This document shows, in pieces, positions 48,201 through 60,200 of a stretch of 64,000 bases of DNA (positions within the stretch are counted from its first letter, which is position 1; the number at the start of each line of letters is the position of its first letter). Both the position numbers and the translations under genes were made by a program. The notes beneath the pieces were generated by a model. It was not told where the DNA came from and ran no database searches. It saw only the letters and a program-made list of their open reading frames with translations. Origin of the DNA: Rhabdornis inornatus (taxonomy: Eukaryota; Chordata; Aves; Passeriformes; Rhabdornithidae); NCBI GenBank assembly GCA_013397075.1, contig VWZS01000187.1, forward strand, positions 2,999,083 through 3,063,082, given 5' to 3'.

Positions 48201-51200
48201 TTTTTAGGCCTGGCTTCTGAAAGGCAAGCCAGAAGCGGCAGGCCAGAATGAGCAGTTTTCCATCAGCACTGGTGAGCATCCCAAACCTAGCCATGCTCTT
48301 GTGCCCCTTTCTCTCTAGACAGCTGAGGTGCTGCCTGGTCCCTTGAAAGACAAGGCATTGGGCTTTTGCTGCTGATTCAGGATGGGACCACTGCCTGCCC
48401 CATGGAGTGAGAAGCCTTTTTTTGGGCAGGGGTGCAACAGATGCCAGCCATGCTGATGAGGAGTGATGGAGGAGCAGTACCCCAAGGCTTGGCACTACCA
48501 CAGCCCCCCAGCCCATGGCATACTGACTCACAAGTCCCCAGCTGGTAGGAAGGAGGGTATAGAATGGACCACCCCCACACGGAGAAACCCAGGCTCTGGT
48601 CCTCACATTTTAAGCGTGGGAGCCAAACTACAGGGCCCAGAGCCAGAGGCAAAGGGGTGCAGGGAGATTGTGGTGGGAAGGCCTTGGGCAGCACCATCCA
48701 AGAGCAGGAGCAGGTGTGGGCAGGATGTAGGCAGCCTGCTCCCACCGGGTCACGGCCCCTCACTATGGGCAGGCTGCATGGGTGCCACTCCTCCCCGCCC
48801 GCAGGAAGATGTGGGAGCCCAGAGCTGCTGCCTCCCCACTCCCTCAGCCTCTTGCTGCTAATTAAACCCCTCAGCATCTGCCGGCGTCTCCATGGCAGCG
48901 GTCGAGCGCATCGCTCAGCGCTGGGTAGCACCGGGCTGATTAATCCCTGCAGCGCAGGCGCTGCCGCTCCTGCTGCTGGAGACGGCAGCTGTGGGCGAGA
49001 GTGCAGGCACCCTGTGGGGCCCCAGCACAGCCACAGCACCTCCAGAGCCTGTCTATTCCCACCCCGGGCACAGCCACCAAGGCACAAACCCAGGCCAAAG
49101 CTGCAAGAAGCCAACCTCAGGCGGCTTTCCCCCAGCATGCTGGAGAAGGAGCACAATGGCAGCGCTGAGGGCAGCCAAGGATACATTGCCTGCACCCCCA
49201 CCCAGCCCATCCCAAGCTCCCTCTCCTTCCCTCACCCTCACAGGGGCACCTGCCCTGCAGCATCATGGTTTGTGTTGTCTTTGAGCCTGGGTGGATTCAC
49301 TGCCCACCCAGCACCATGCAGCAGCATCCCCCACAGGGGTACTTACATGGCCCACTGCAGCTTCTCATTCTTGATGGAGCCATACAGTGCCTGCGGAGAG
49401 AAGAGTGGGGGGTCAGCAGGAGAGCAGTGCCAGGCTGGGGGTCTGCTCCAGGGAACAGAGGAGGCACGCCAGACAGGCTCAGGGACACCGGGGGTTAAGG
49501 TACCCCATGTCAGTTTGCTCCAGTCCAGCCCTGTCCTGGCTAGGCTAGCCAGCTGACCTCAATTTAAGGTTACAGACACCTCATCCTGGGGACCATGAGA
49601 TCTGCAAACCCCCCCACACCTCAAAGAAATGCTGGGGATGGCCCTGGCGTTTTGCCCTCTCCTACCCTTTGTCTCTACCTGCCCCTGACAGTGCCACAGT
49701 GTTAGCAGCATAATGGTGAGACACACCTAACATTTCCAAGTGCTTGTGAGAGCTGTTTCTCCCTATTCCAAAGCGTTCCAGGCCAGTAAAAATAACAGCC
49801 TTCAGGAGGCCTGAGCCCAAGGAGAGCAAGCTTTTGGGACAGACTTCATTGATGCATGCCTTCACCCCACTCAGAGGAACTTCAGCCTGCACCAGGGCCT
49901 CCAGAAGCTCCATGTCACAGGAGACCACAGCCAACAACTTCACTGCAGTCAGCCACCCACCCTGGGCTGGCAGAGCCCAGCTCATGGCAGCACCCAGCAC
50001 TCCCCAGCAATGCACTGCTCCCACAGGGGCACACTTCGTGAGAGACTTCAGCATGGTGCTGGCCCTGCACTGGCAGAGACCCTGGCATGCTGTCCTTCAT
50101 GAGGCCCTCAGAGGACCTTGTCCTCTTGGCTGGTCAAGGCAGGTGCTTGGAGTGTCTGTGGCCTGTCTCTACACCCTCCCCAGCACCCCCGAACAATTTT
50201 CCCTTCTTGGAGACCCAAACACCACCTATCTGAGCAAGGCAGGATCTGCTGCCTGTATTTCTGCAAGGAACAAGCTAAGCCTGCCTGCAGCAGGATACTC
50301 AAGGGCCCCACTCCCAAGTGTTTAAGTGTTTGTCCGGTTTGAGCTGGGTGCAAGCCAGCAGTGCTCAGCACAGCTCTGCAGCCAGGGAGGCTCCAGAGAG
50401 GGTTTCAATACAGTGCTCACAGAGGGCTTCAGAGCAAGATCTGGAAGGTATCATCCTTGGAGGAAAATAATCGAGTCTTGCACAGGCTGTTCATGCAGCT
50501 GTCAACATCCATCACTGGGCCAGAGACTACTGCTAAGAAATCTTGCCGGTGGCAGAGAAAGTACAGCTGGAGGCGTGCAGGGGCCCAGGAATGCTGGCCA
50601 GCAGATAGGCCCCAGCGGTGACAGGGGAAGGGACATCCATCACTCCCAAGAGGCGCAGCAGCCAGGATGGAGCGGGAACCCAGCTCCTTCCACGCTTTCC
50701 CATCGGGGAAATGCTGGCATAGCACCAGCTTGTTTCTCAGAGGAGGGAAAGGATCGTCTCAATCTAGCAGGCAGAAAGTAGGGTTCGGTTCTCTCCTGGG
50801 AAGACAGGAGACCTATAAAGAGGTAATGGCATCAGAGTCTGAGAGAAGATTTGATCCCAGATCCATTCATGCAGTCCCAGTGCCAGAGGGCAGGATGTTA
50901 ACTTGTGAGCAGGAGGTACCCACCAGTGGACTGGCAGCAAGGCAGCCAGAGAAGCAAAGAGACTTAGAGAAGAATCTGGGAGGAAAAACGCAATCCAAAG
51001 CCCTGCAGAACATAATCTGGGAGCAGAGCAAGGGGATAAGCAGGATCTCAGAGCAATGTAGATGATAAGGAGTCACTATGGGAAACAGAAACGGATCTTA
51101 GTCACTGCCGGGGATGCAGCCGAAAAATGCTGAGAACCCACAGATACAAAAAGGAGACTAAAAAAAAATGGCATAGAGTAGTGGGCACTGGAAACGGCAG

Positions 51201-54200
51201 AAAAGCACCTCAAAAAGAGCAGGCAGAATGGCACACATGGCTTGGCTTCCATCTGGCTCATTGGTGATACATAGAAGTGTCAGCTCCCTGCCCCAAGGAA
51301 GGGAGATGTGAGCCAGCTGAGCAGGGGTTTTTGAGGGCTGGAGAGGACCCCAGCCTCGTGCACAGCCTGCAGGAGGATTTCTGCTAAATGGTGAATGAAT
51401 GAGCCAATAGAAGAAGATGTTCAAGGAGTAATTCGGGATGGCACAGTGCTGTATAACAGCTTGGCAGAGTACTGTGTTACAAAAACCTGGGCTCTGGGAC
51501 TCTTGGTGAATACTTCAAAGGCTGAACTGCCTTATGGCTTCAAAAGGCTCCAGCTGCCCTGCTACAAGCCCCAACAGCATCCCACCAAGCCGATTACCAG
51601 CAGAGGATGCCAAGTACCCCACCTCAGAGACAGGAAGCAGGGGCTGCTCAACACTCCTGTGCTAGGGGACAGTGAGAGGCAAACAGGAAAACTGTGGGAT
51701 TGAGAGGCTGTGGGATTTGAGCAACACAAAGCTTTACATCTACACTTAAAACCTGCCAAAATTCTGCTTGGCTAAACACCAGCCCCAGCCAAGACCAATC
51801 TCAGGTACAAAGCTGGTGGACTGGGTCCAAGTCCTAGCTGAGGAGATGCATTCCAGCCACAAAGCCCACCCTGCTGTTCTGGTCCTGTAGCAGAGCCACT
51901 GCCTGTCAGTCCACAAAATTCTGGGCTCTTTAGTGCACAGATCGTTTCTGCTGGGGAAGCGCAGGTGACACAGGTTCCTGAAGCCTAACTCACAACCACG
52001 TCAGCAGAGACCAGAGACACCAGATTCATCGCTCAGCAGGTTCCTCTCTCCAGACTCTCTTTGCTCCGTGGATTCATTTCCCCTGGGCCAAAAGTACAGC
52101 AACTCTTTGGCATTTCTGAGCTTGCAAGTACTACGCAAGAGAAAGCTGGGCACTGGCTACATGCCACTATGGATGACGACCCCAAGCATGGTTGGGGTTT
52201 TTTGCCATCGCTGGGTTATGAGCTCACTGTTGCAGCATGCCAGGCCAATCAGCCAGCTCTGCCCTAGACATGCGCAACGCTAAAGAGACCTAGGAATTTA
52301 TTGTCCCATGGGGATTTCTAACTGAATCAACATCTTTCTTTGGTGCTTTCCCTCCCAAAAGCAGGCTGAGAGGCTGTCCGTGAGTTCTGCTCTACCAAGT
52401 GTCTCAAGGACAGTTGAGGGCTGCACTGGCAAGAGGCAGGTGGCTCTGATGTTCTAGCCCAGCCACAGGGCCAGCCCTGCTGGGGATAGCCTATATAAGC
52501 AGGGTAGGGAGAAGACACCCACCTTCAGCTCCTCAGCTCAGATCAGACCAGAGGCAAGATGGTCTGTGGAGCTAAGCAACAAGCTGGCCTGAACACAACT
52601 TTGGCACAGGACTGTACTGAGGGCTGTAGCCCAGCACTCAAGTAACAGGTGAAGGTTGAGGCAGCCATTTCAGCATCCAGACAAGGGTTTTAACCCTTTC
52701 TGGAGTGCCTCTTTTATGGACACATTCCCTTTCCAGTCTGCTGGTTCCTCTGCTAAACACAGTGCTCAGCTCTCCAAGCAGCAAGATGCCCTGTACACAT
52801 CAAGGCTCCCCTTCCTCTCGTCAGCCCTGTGACCAGCTATGGGTTCATGACATTCAAGACAGACTTCACACCAAGCACCCTCCTTGCAGTCATTCTACCT
52901 TTCTCTGTGACTAACAGCATTTAAATATGAAAGCTCAATTGATGGCTGTCCCCAACTTTTCCTTAGCAAAGTATCTTTGCTACACCCAGCCACAAAGCTC
53001 TGTGAGGTCTCCCAGGCACACAGATGCCCCAGCTGCACAGATCCGAACAGTAGGGTCAGATCAGGGCTGAATGTCAGATGGAACTGTACTTATGCTGGGT
53101 CCCCAATTCACCTCGGCAGCACCCCCTCCCCCCCGCACCTCCACAGCATGCACAACCCATGCTCAAGAATAACTCATCACCTGGCACACACCAGCCCTGC
53201 TGCGTACACCACTGTGTCCCTCCCTCCCTCCCCTCTGCTGCAGAGGGGCTCCTGTGCACACACAGAGCAGATTGACTTGGGGGACAGACTTTTTTTCCTG
53301 TAGAATGGGCTGCCATGGGATCAGTGTCCTGTGCATCACCTTCCACCCTGCTGCAGTCATGGGCGACAGCAGGTGACAGCTACCCATCCCGGCCCCACAC
53401 TTTTAACTCAGTAACATTGTAAACTGTATCAACCCCTTTCAAAATATTTAAACCACTCCTTGCCCAGGCAACTCTCATCCCCAGGACCTTCCCAGCGCAA
53501 CCCCACAGCGCGGGGAGCAGCGGCCAAGCATCTCCCAACTGCATGTTTCCATCCGAGTGCGTCACAACTTAATGCTGCCCCCAGACCGTACTGCGCTATG
53601 ACAGCACCGCGGCTTGGCACGGCCCCCATGGCCCCACCGGGCTGGTTTTGGCCACGGGGGCAGCCCAAGTAGCCCTGGGGTAACCCTGACTGCTCTGCCC
53701 CAGCCTGCCTGCGAGGACGGGGCCGGTGTGGGCTCTCCTCCCGCTACTACACCGCAGGTAGGCACCCGACCGAGGCACGACGCGCCCAGAGACACCCTGT
53801 TCGCTTCTTCTCACCTAGGACCGATGCGCACCAGCCTAGCACCGACAAAACGGATGCCGGCTCACGGCGAGCAAGCTCCTGGCAGTAAAAAGCCCTTTTT
53901 TGTCCAGGCAGCCACTCCTTCCTCTCAAACTCTGCTCGGCTGGGAACCGGGGCTGCGGCGCTGCCCCCTCCGCGTTGCCTTGCGGCTCTCCCCGATGCTC
54001 AGGTGGGTGCCAGTCTGCCCTGGCTGGGCTGGCCAGGGCATGGCGCAGCGCAGCCCTTGGGAGAGAGCCCGCAGAGCCTGTCACTTATGCTAAGCCGTAG
54101 GGCAGGTCCCAGCGGTACGGCTCTGTCCTGGATTCCTCGCGCAGCGATGTTTTCGAGCAAGCACTGCTGCCAGACCACGGTAAGCGGCGCAATGTCACCC

Positions 54201-57200
54201 AGGTCTTGCCGCACTCCCGCCACCCCCGTGATCGGGGTGGGACGGTGTGGGGGGGAGAAATCTAGGGTTGGGGATGGGGACCCTCGGGTGGAGGGGGCAT
54301 GGTGGAGACACGGCTCCGCAGAAAGCAGGCAGGAGAGAGAGAGATGGGGCTGGCCGCTCGCTACGTCCGTACCAGGGCTGAGGCTCTTTCAGCGGGCAGG
54401 ACGGCGACTGTCCGAGCATGTTCACCCGCCCGTGTCCCCGCCGGGGCGCAGAGCGCTGCGCATCCCCCCGCAGCGCTCCCCACTCCCCCGACCCGCCGCT
54501 CACCGGCTTCTTCTTGCNNNNNNNNNNNNNCGCCCGCCGCAGCCAATGGCGACCCGGCCGGGCTGAGCCGCGCCGAGGGGCCGGCGGCGGGCATCCCGCT
54601 CGGGGGGACAGCATCCCCCACGCTGATGCCGCACTGCTTGCCGGAGCTGCCTCCGGTGCACCAGCTAGCCGCCCCTGCCTCCTTTCCGCGGAGAGTGGGA
54701 GCAGGTGGCTGTGCCCTCCTGGGGGGCCGCGGTGGTGACATCTCCCGAGTTCCACGGGCCAGGTGGCATCTCCACTCGGTTCCAGCTGGGCAGGCTTCAG
54801 AGCTGCTTCTGCAGCCCGGCCCATACCAGGGACCTACAAAGCCGGTAAGAGATGGGCCCATTGGAGATGTACTCAGACTTTCCATCTTCAGTGCCCACCC
54901 CACACTTAAGCCTCTTGCCTGTCCCTCCCAGGTCAGGCCAAAACATCAGTAGCTGCAGTCACTGAGTGGTTATGGGCAGGACAGAGATGCTTCAGGCAGT
55001 TGCTCCTGTGAAGAAGCAAAGAGCTGGGCAACCTTGCAGAAAGCACGAGGATCGATGCGTAATTTAGTTAGGCTTGACTGAGCAGGAGATGCAGCCAGTG
55101 GAGAGGGGAAAATTTTCCATTGTGTCCTAACTGTTTGGCATAGTGACCATATGGCACAACTTGTGAGGGAGGGGGCATGGATGTCTGGCACATCAAATGT
55201 ACGGGGCAGCCACGGGAAACAGGGGCGGGGCAACCTATCACTCCCAGGGGAAAAAGGCAAAAAAAAAAAAAAATAGCCCGGGGAATTAGACTGAGCAAGC
55301 GTTCCTGTGATTATAGCTCAGAGGTGGGAGCTAGGGCTTTCTTCCCACATTGCTAATCACTTACCCAGCACTCTGAGCGTCTGAGCCCTGCTGTTGTGCC
55401 TCCAAGCTGGAAGGTGGGGGCCCATCCTACCTTCCTCCCCCGAGGACCCGACTGCATTGTCAGGCTTAATTCATTAACATCTGTGACGTGCTCTGGGCTC
55501 TTAGGCTGGAAGGCAGCACAGATTTGGCTCACTCCTGCAATTGCTAAGCAGTGCTGTTAAGAAATGGGGCCCAATTTGCCCCTGTTGGTGTTTCTGCCAG
55601 CCAGTGAAGCACCANTGTAGAGCACCGGCTTGAGGGTGCGGGAGCGCTGTGGCCAGCCGTAGCAGAAGGTCTCCACGCCGCGGTAGTTGCGCCCGTATCG
55701 CACCGAGCACATGGAGCGGGACCGCATGCGCCCCGCGCTGCTGTTGATGCTGTTGACGCCGATCATCCTGCCAGCGGCGGCGGGGGGGCGGCGGGGCGCC
55801 CGGCGGCCCTGCCCTGCCCGGCCCTGCCGTGCCCTGCCCTGCCTGCCGCGGCCGCTCTGCCGCCGCCTGTTGAAGCGGGGCCGGGCCGGGCCGGGNCATT
55901 GGAGATGTACTCAGACTTTCCATCTTCAGTGCCCACCCCACACTTAAGCCTCTTGCCTGTCCCTCCCAGGTCAGGCCAAAACATCAGTAGCTGCAGTCAC
56001 TGAGTGGTTATGGGCAGGACAGAGATGCTTCAGGCAGTTGCTCCTGTGAAGAAGCAAAGAGCTGGGCAACCTTGCAGAAAGCACGAGGATCGATGCGTAA
56101 TTTAGTTAGGCTTGACTGAGCAGGAGATGCAGCCAGTGGAGAGGGGAAAATTTTCCATTGTGTCCTAACTGTTTGGCATAGTGACCATATGGCACAACTT
56201 GTGAGGGAGGGGGCATGGATGTCTGGCACATCAAATGTACGGGGCAGCCACGGGAAACAGGGGCGGGGCAACCTATCACTCCCAGGGGAAAAAGGCAAAA
56301 AAAAAAAAAAATAGCCCGGGGAATTAGACTGAGCAAGCGTTCCTGTGATTATAGCTCAGAGGTGGGAGCTAGGGCTTTCTTCCCACATTGCTAATCACTT
56401 ACCCAGCACTCTGAGCGTCTGAGCCCTGCTGTTGTGCCTCCAAGCTGGAAGGTGGGGGCCCATCCTACCTTCCTCCCCCGAGGACCCGACTGCATTGTCA
56501 GGCTTAATTCATTAACATCTGTGACGTGCTCTGGGCTCTTAGGCTGGAAGGCAGCACAGATTTGGCTCACTCCTGCAATTGCTAAGCAGTGCTGTTAAGA
56601 AATGGGGCCCAATTTGCCCCTGTTGGTGTTTCTGCCAGCCAGTGAAGCACCAGGTTAAGCTAAAAGAGTAAGGAAGATGGGGACGAGCTAAGGCTCCACA
56701 AAGTGATCAATCATATAAAGGTCAAATCGACATCTGAAATGTAACAGACAATCAGCAACGGTGAGTGAAATCCCAGGGGGCCTGGGCTGGAATCCTGTTG
56801 TCAAGAGAAAAGCAACATCTCAAGAGCTAACCAAAATATCACCAGCTTCAGGATGTCCTGCTTCCACCTCCTTCCTTGTTGCATTGGCAGCTGCCATCAT
56901 ATGGCCACGGAGTTCAGGTCCAAGCCTGCATATGTGGGCATCTTCCAGCACAGCATTATATGGGTCCTTAAATCCCTGGCATGGCTCCATGCCTGATCAG
57001 GGGGACATCTCAGATGGAGAGGTGGGCAGCCCTTCCTGCAGAGTAAGTTCTCCAGGGGAGCTTTCAGAGACAGAGCAGCAGTGCTGGTAAGGCAGCACTG
57101 CCTTAGTTCCAGCAGCAGTGCTGTGCAGGGCATAATGAGGCACTAGCAGTGAGGGGGATGTGATGCTCAGCTGTGAAAGCTCTTTAAGTGTTTTCATTGC

Positions 57201-60200
57201 TTCTGCATAAAACTGGGACTGTTTACACGTATTATCTAGTAGCAGATAAAGTTCTCGTCTGACTCAAGCTGCCACATGCTCTCAGGCATCATGCTGCGCT
57301 TATCTTGGGACTCCCTGCAGCCAGACACGAGGGGAGTGCTCTGGCTCCCTGTGGGTCTATTCCTGAATGCTGTCCTCAGTCACAGGGGATGGTGGCCTTG
57401 TGCCCATGCAGCCACCAAGGTCCTGCCCTACTGCCCCAGTTCCCTAGCAGTGAGTGTTTTGGGTGAGAGCCATCTCCAGCCCTCCAGCTCTGAAGCCCAT
57501 GGGGTAGCAGCCTGTGCTATCTACTCAGGCAGGCTTGGAAGAGCCCCCAAGACCTTTCTTCTGTGGTGCTGGAGCTGCCCAAGGACTGGCCTAGAGCTTT
57601 GGGAAGCTCCTGTGAAGCCTGCCAGCCCTTCCCCTCCCCTTACCCTTAGGAAATGCATGTGCTCCTGGAGCACTAAAATTAGCCAGACAGCTGTGCAGCA
57701 CACTTGCACAGGAGCCTCAGTCCCCAGGCACAGCCCGCCAGCCAGGTCTGCCAAGGAGGAAGCATCCTGCTGGGGACAACAGGGCTAATGCAGGCTGACA
57801 CAGGAGGGCAGCAGGAGAGCCTTTCCCCATTTGTCTGCCCCTGAGCCTGTGCAAGGACCATAAAGCATCGAGCAGCCAAAAGCAGTGGGCAGAAAGGAAA
57901 GAGTGTCTTCTCTGGAGTAGTGGTTAAGGCTGCCCAGGAGAGGTACAAGATCCCCTTGCCAGTTCTCCCTCCAGCACAAGCCAACAGCACTTTCTCCATC
58001 TCACCTGCCCCAGAAACTTACACCCCCTTGCATGAGCAGGGGGTTTCCAAAGTGGAGTGGTGCTTCACGTGAAGAGCGGCAGCCTGCCCTGCCTGAGTTT
58101 CCTCACAGTGTCTTTCACTCCCCCTCCCCAGCCGGGATCCTGTACAGAGGCGGCTGAAAAGCGGCGGTGGGAAGCACCGCAGCTGCAGAGAGAGCAGGCC
58201 ATTTTTAGCAGAGCAGCCTCCCAGCTGCAGGGCTGCTGGCTGAGCTGTGCAGGGCTGTGCTGCAGCACTGCAGCCTCCCTCCACTTCCTTACACCCAGCA
58301 AAGGTCTTGGCCCCTGCCTGTGAGAGAAAGCCTGTAGCTCCATGGCACTTCCTCGCTGTCCTATTTCCCTCTGTCTGAGATCTGATGTGGTAACTTCATC
58401 TCATATGTTTGAACTGCTGGTGCTTTGAGGGGCTAAGTTTAATAGGGCAATGCCTGAAGTGTGGGCACTCAACCACGGGGCAGTGAGGGATGCAAAGCGG
58501 GCACACTGAGAAGCCAGTGGAGCTCAGATATTCCAAGATGCAGCAGCACTGAAGGGCCAGGGTTCACATTTCATATATTTGCATCCATTTTGTGTGCTTA
58601 AAGCCTTTTCTGGAGCTGGGTTTAAAATTAGAGGAGAATTTTTCCTGAGTAACTCCTTTCACTGGTGAAGTGTGGGCTGAGAGGGAGGACAGCCCTATTG
58701 AGAATCGCTGGTAACCCCTTAATGATGGGGTGAGCGACACAACCAGGAATAGACCCACAAAGGCTGAAAAGGGAGCTCAGCTTTTCATCCTCTGTTGCCT
58801 TTTTTCATCAACCACCTCCCCCCTGCTGTGGCTCCAGCATCCTGTGGGAACTCATCTTCCACATCACGAGTATTTGCCAACTGTAGCTTCACCAACAGCA
58901 GCGGTTTCTGCCTGGCAGACCCCATGGGAGCTAAGCCTATTCCCAGGGTCTGAGATGGGAAGACGGCAGTTTAGAAAACCCTCCTGAGAGCAGACGATGC
59001 CGGAGAAGCGCAGCAGTCTGAGGCCACAGGTGCTTGCTGAGCACTGCTCTCCCTGACCAAGCCCCCCCAGGAACTGGGTCAGGTAGGGAAAAGGCAGGAG
59101 TCCCCCAGTCACACCAGTGTGGTGAGTTCCCAGCTCTGAGGTTTTAACCTCCAGCCCATTCTCCCCATCATGATGCCTTGCCCATGTCACCTCTGCCACC
59201 AGAGATGGCTCCAGCCCCAGAGCCTGGCAAAAGTTTTGGGCCCCAGTGCTTCAGGGAGTCAGAAAGGGCTGAGTAACACAGGATTGATGCCAGGAAGCCT
59301 CTGGCTGCAGCTGGGCAAACCAACCCTAGTAAGCTGCCCCATGTGTGCTCCCTTGCCTGCAATACAGGCACAGCAAGAGCAACAAGGGTATCAAAGCCCC
59401 AGGCAAAGCTCCAGTGTCCTGCTGGGGGAATGGAGCAGCCCATGTTCCCCTCAGCAAGGCAGGAGCACAGCTGCAGGCTCAGAGACCATCACTGTTCTTG
59501 CATGTAAATCTTGCATGCATCTTGCCTTCATAGCATCTCAGGTAGCCCTCCATGTGATCCACCCCAAAGCTCTCACTTCTGCTCCTGCTGCTTGGCCAGC
59601 CATGGAGAACCACCAAATTTACCTTGAGCAGCTCCTTGGGGAAGTCAGTGCCTCCATTGAGTCCCTCCAAGTTGCCAATGAAGTCAGAGCACGACATTCT
59701 CTTCCCAATGTTCTGGGGGAGTCAGGGGAAAAGAACATCAGGATTACCTTTGGGACAGAGGTTATTGCTGGCTGGAGCAGGTCCCACAGCCCAGGAACCA
59801 ACACCCCTTCTCTGCAGAGGAGTGAGGGACCAGCCAGGTCTCTGGAAGGCTGCTTGCAGGTATGGGGAACCTGCTGGCTTTGCAGAGACTCCAGGAGTTT
59901 TAAATAGCCTCATTTTCAAAATTGTGTGCTCCCTGCTCCCCACGGCAGCTGGTTCTGGAGTCTCATTCCCACCTTCTTTTCCTGTTCAGTTTTCTTTTCT
60001 GCCCTCATTCCACCTCTACATCTTTCAGCTCAGCAAGTCTCCTTCAAAGCCTTGCTCTCTCCTTCATCAGTCCCTCCTCTAATTTAGCCTTTCTCACCTA
60101 TCGTCACCAAATACATTATGGGTGACCAGCTCTTATGGGCCCAGGATCCCATGCCTCCTGCTCATGTGGCACTGTCCTCACTCTTCCCTGAGCACTTACA

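Larger units (their letters stand above)
53900..54858 (-). promoter_or_regulatory. CpG-rich block in the PSD intron, candidate internal promoter
   Basis: GC- and CpG-rich sequence with a CCAAT box (54543-54547 on the plus strand) and a 13-N gap at 54518-54530. Directly beside the gap the minus strand reads GCAAGAAGAAGCCG followed by the donor GTGAGC (54504/54503). Such an island inside a gene, with an exon-like end in the gene's own orientation, suggests an alternative PSD first exon. Confidence 0.45.
49391..59622 (-). other. PSD: Large PSD intron separating Sec7 and PH parts
   Basis: 10.2 kb as assembled, over 1 kb of which is probably artefact. It holds a plus-strand TATA-like element at 52492, a GC-rich CpG block at about 53.9-54.85 kb with a 13-N gap, and an exact 756-base duplication around a GC-rich insert. 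The remainder shows no coding, RNA or transposon signal I can support. Confidence 0.7.

Noticed and set aside
48564..49556. 330-codon plus-strand open frame
   Set aside because: Overlaps a PSD exon on the other strand; low-complexity Pro/Ser/Gly content; no recognisable domain.
55501..55941. 146-codon minus-strand frame spanning both Ns
   Set aside because: It joins copy B, the insert and copy A across likely assembly errors. Only the part inside the insert may be real.
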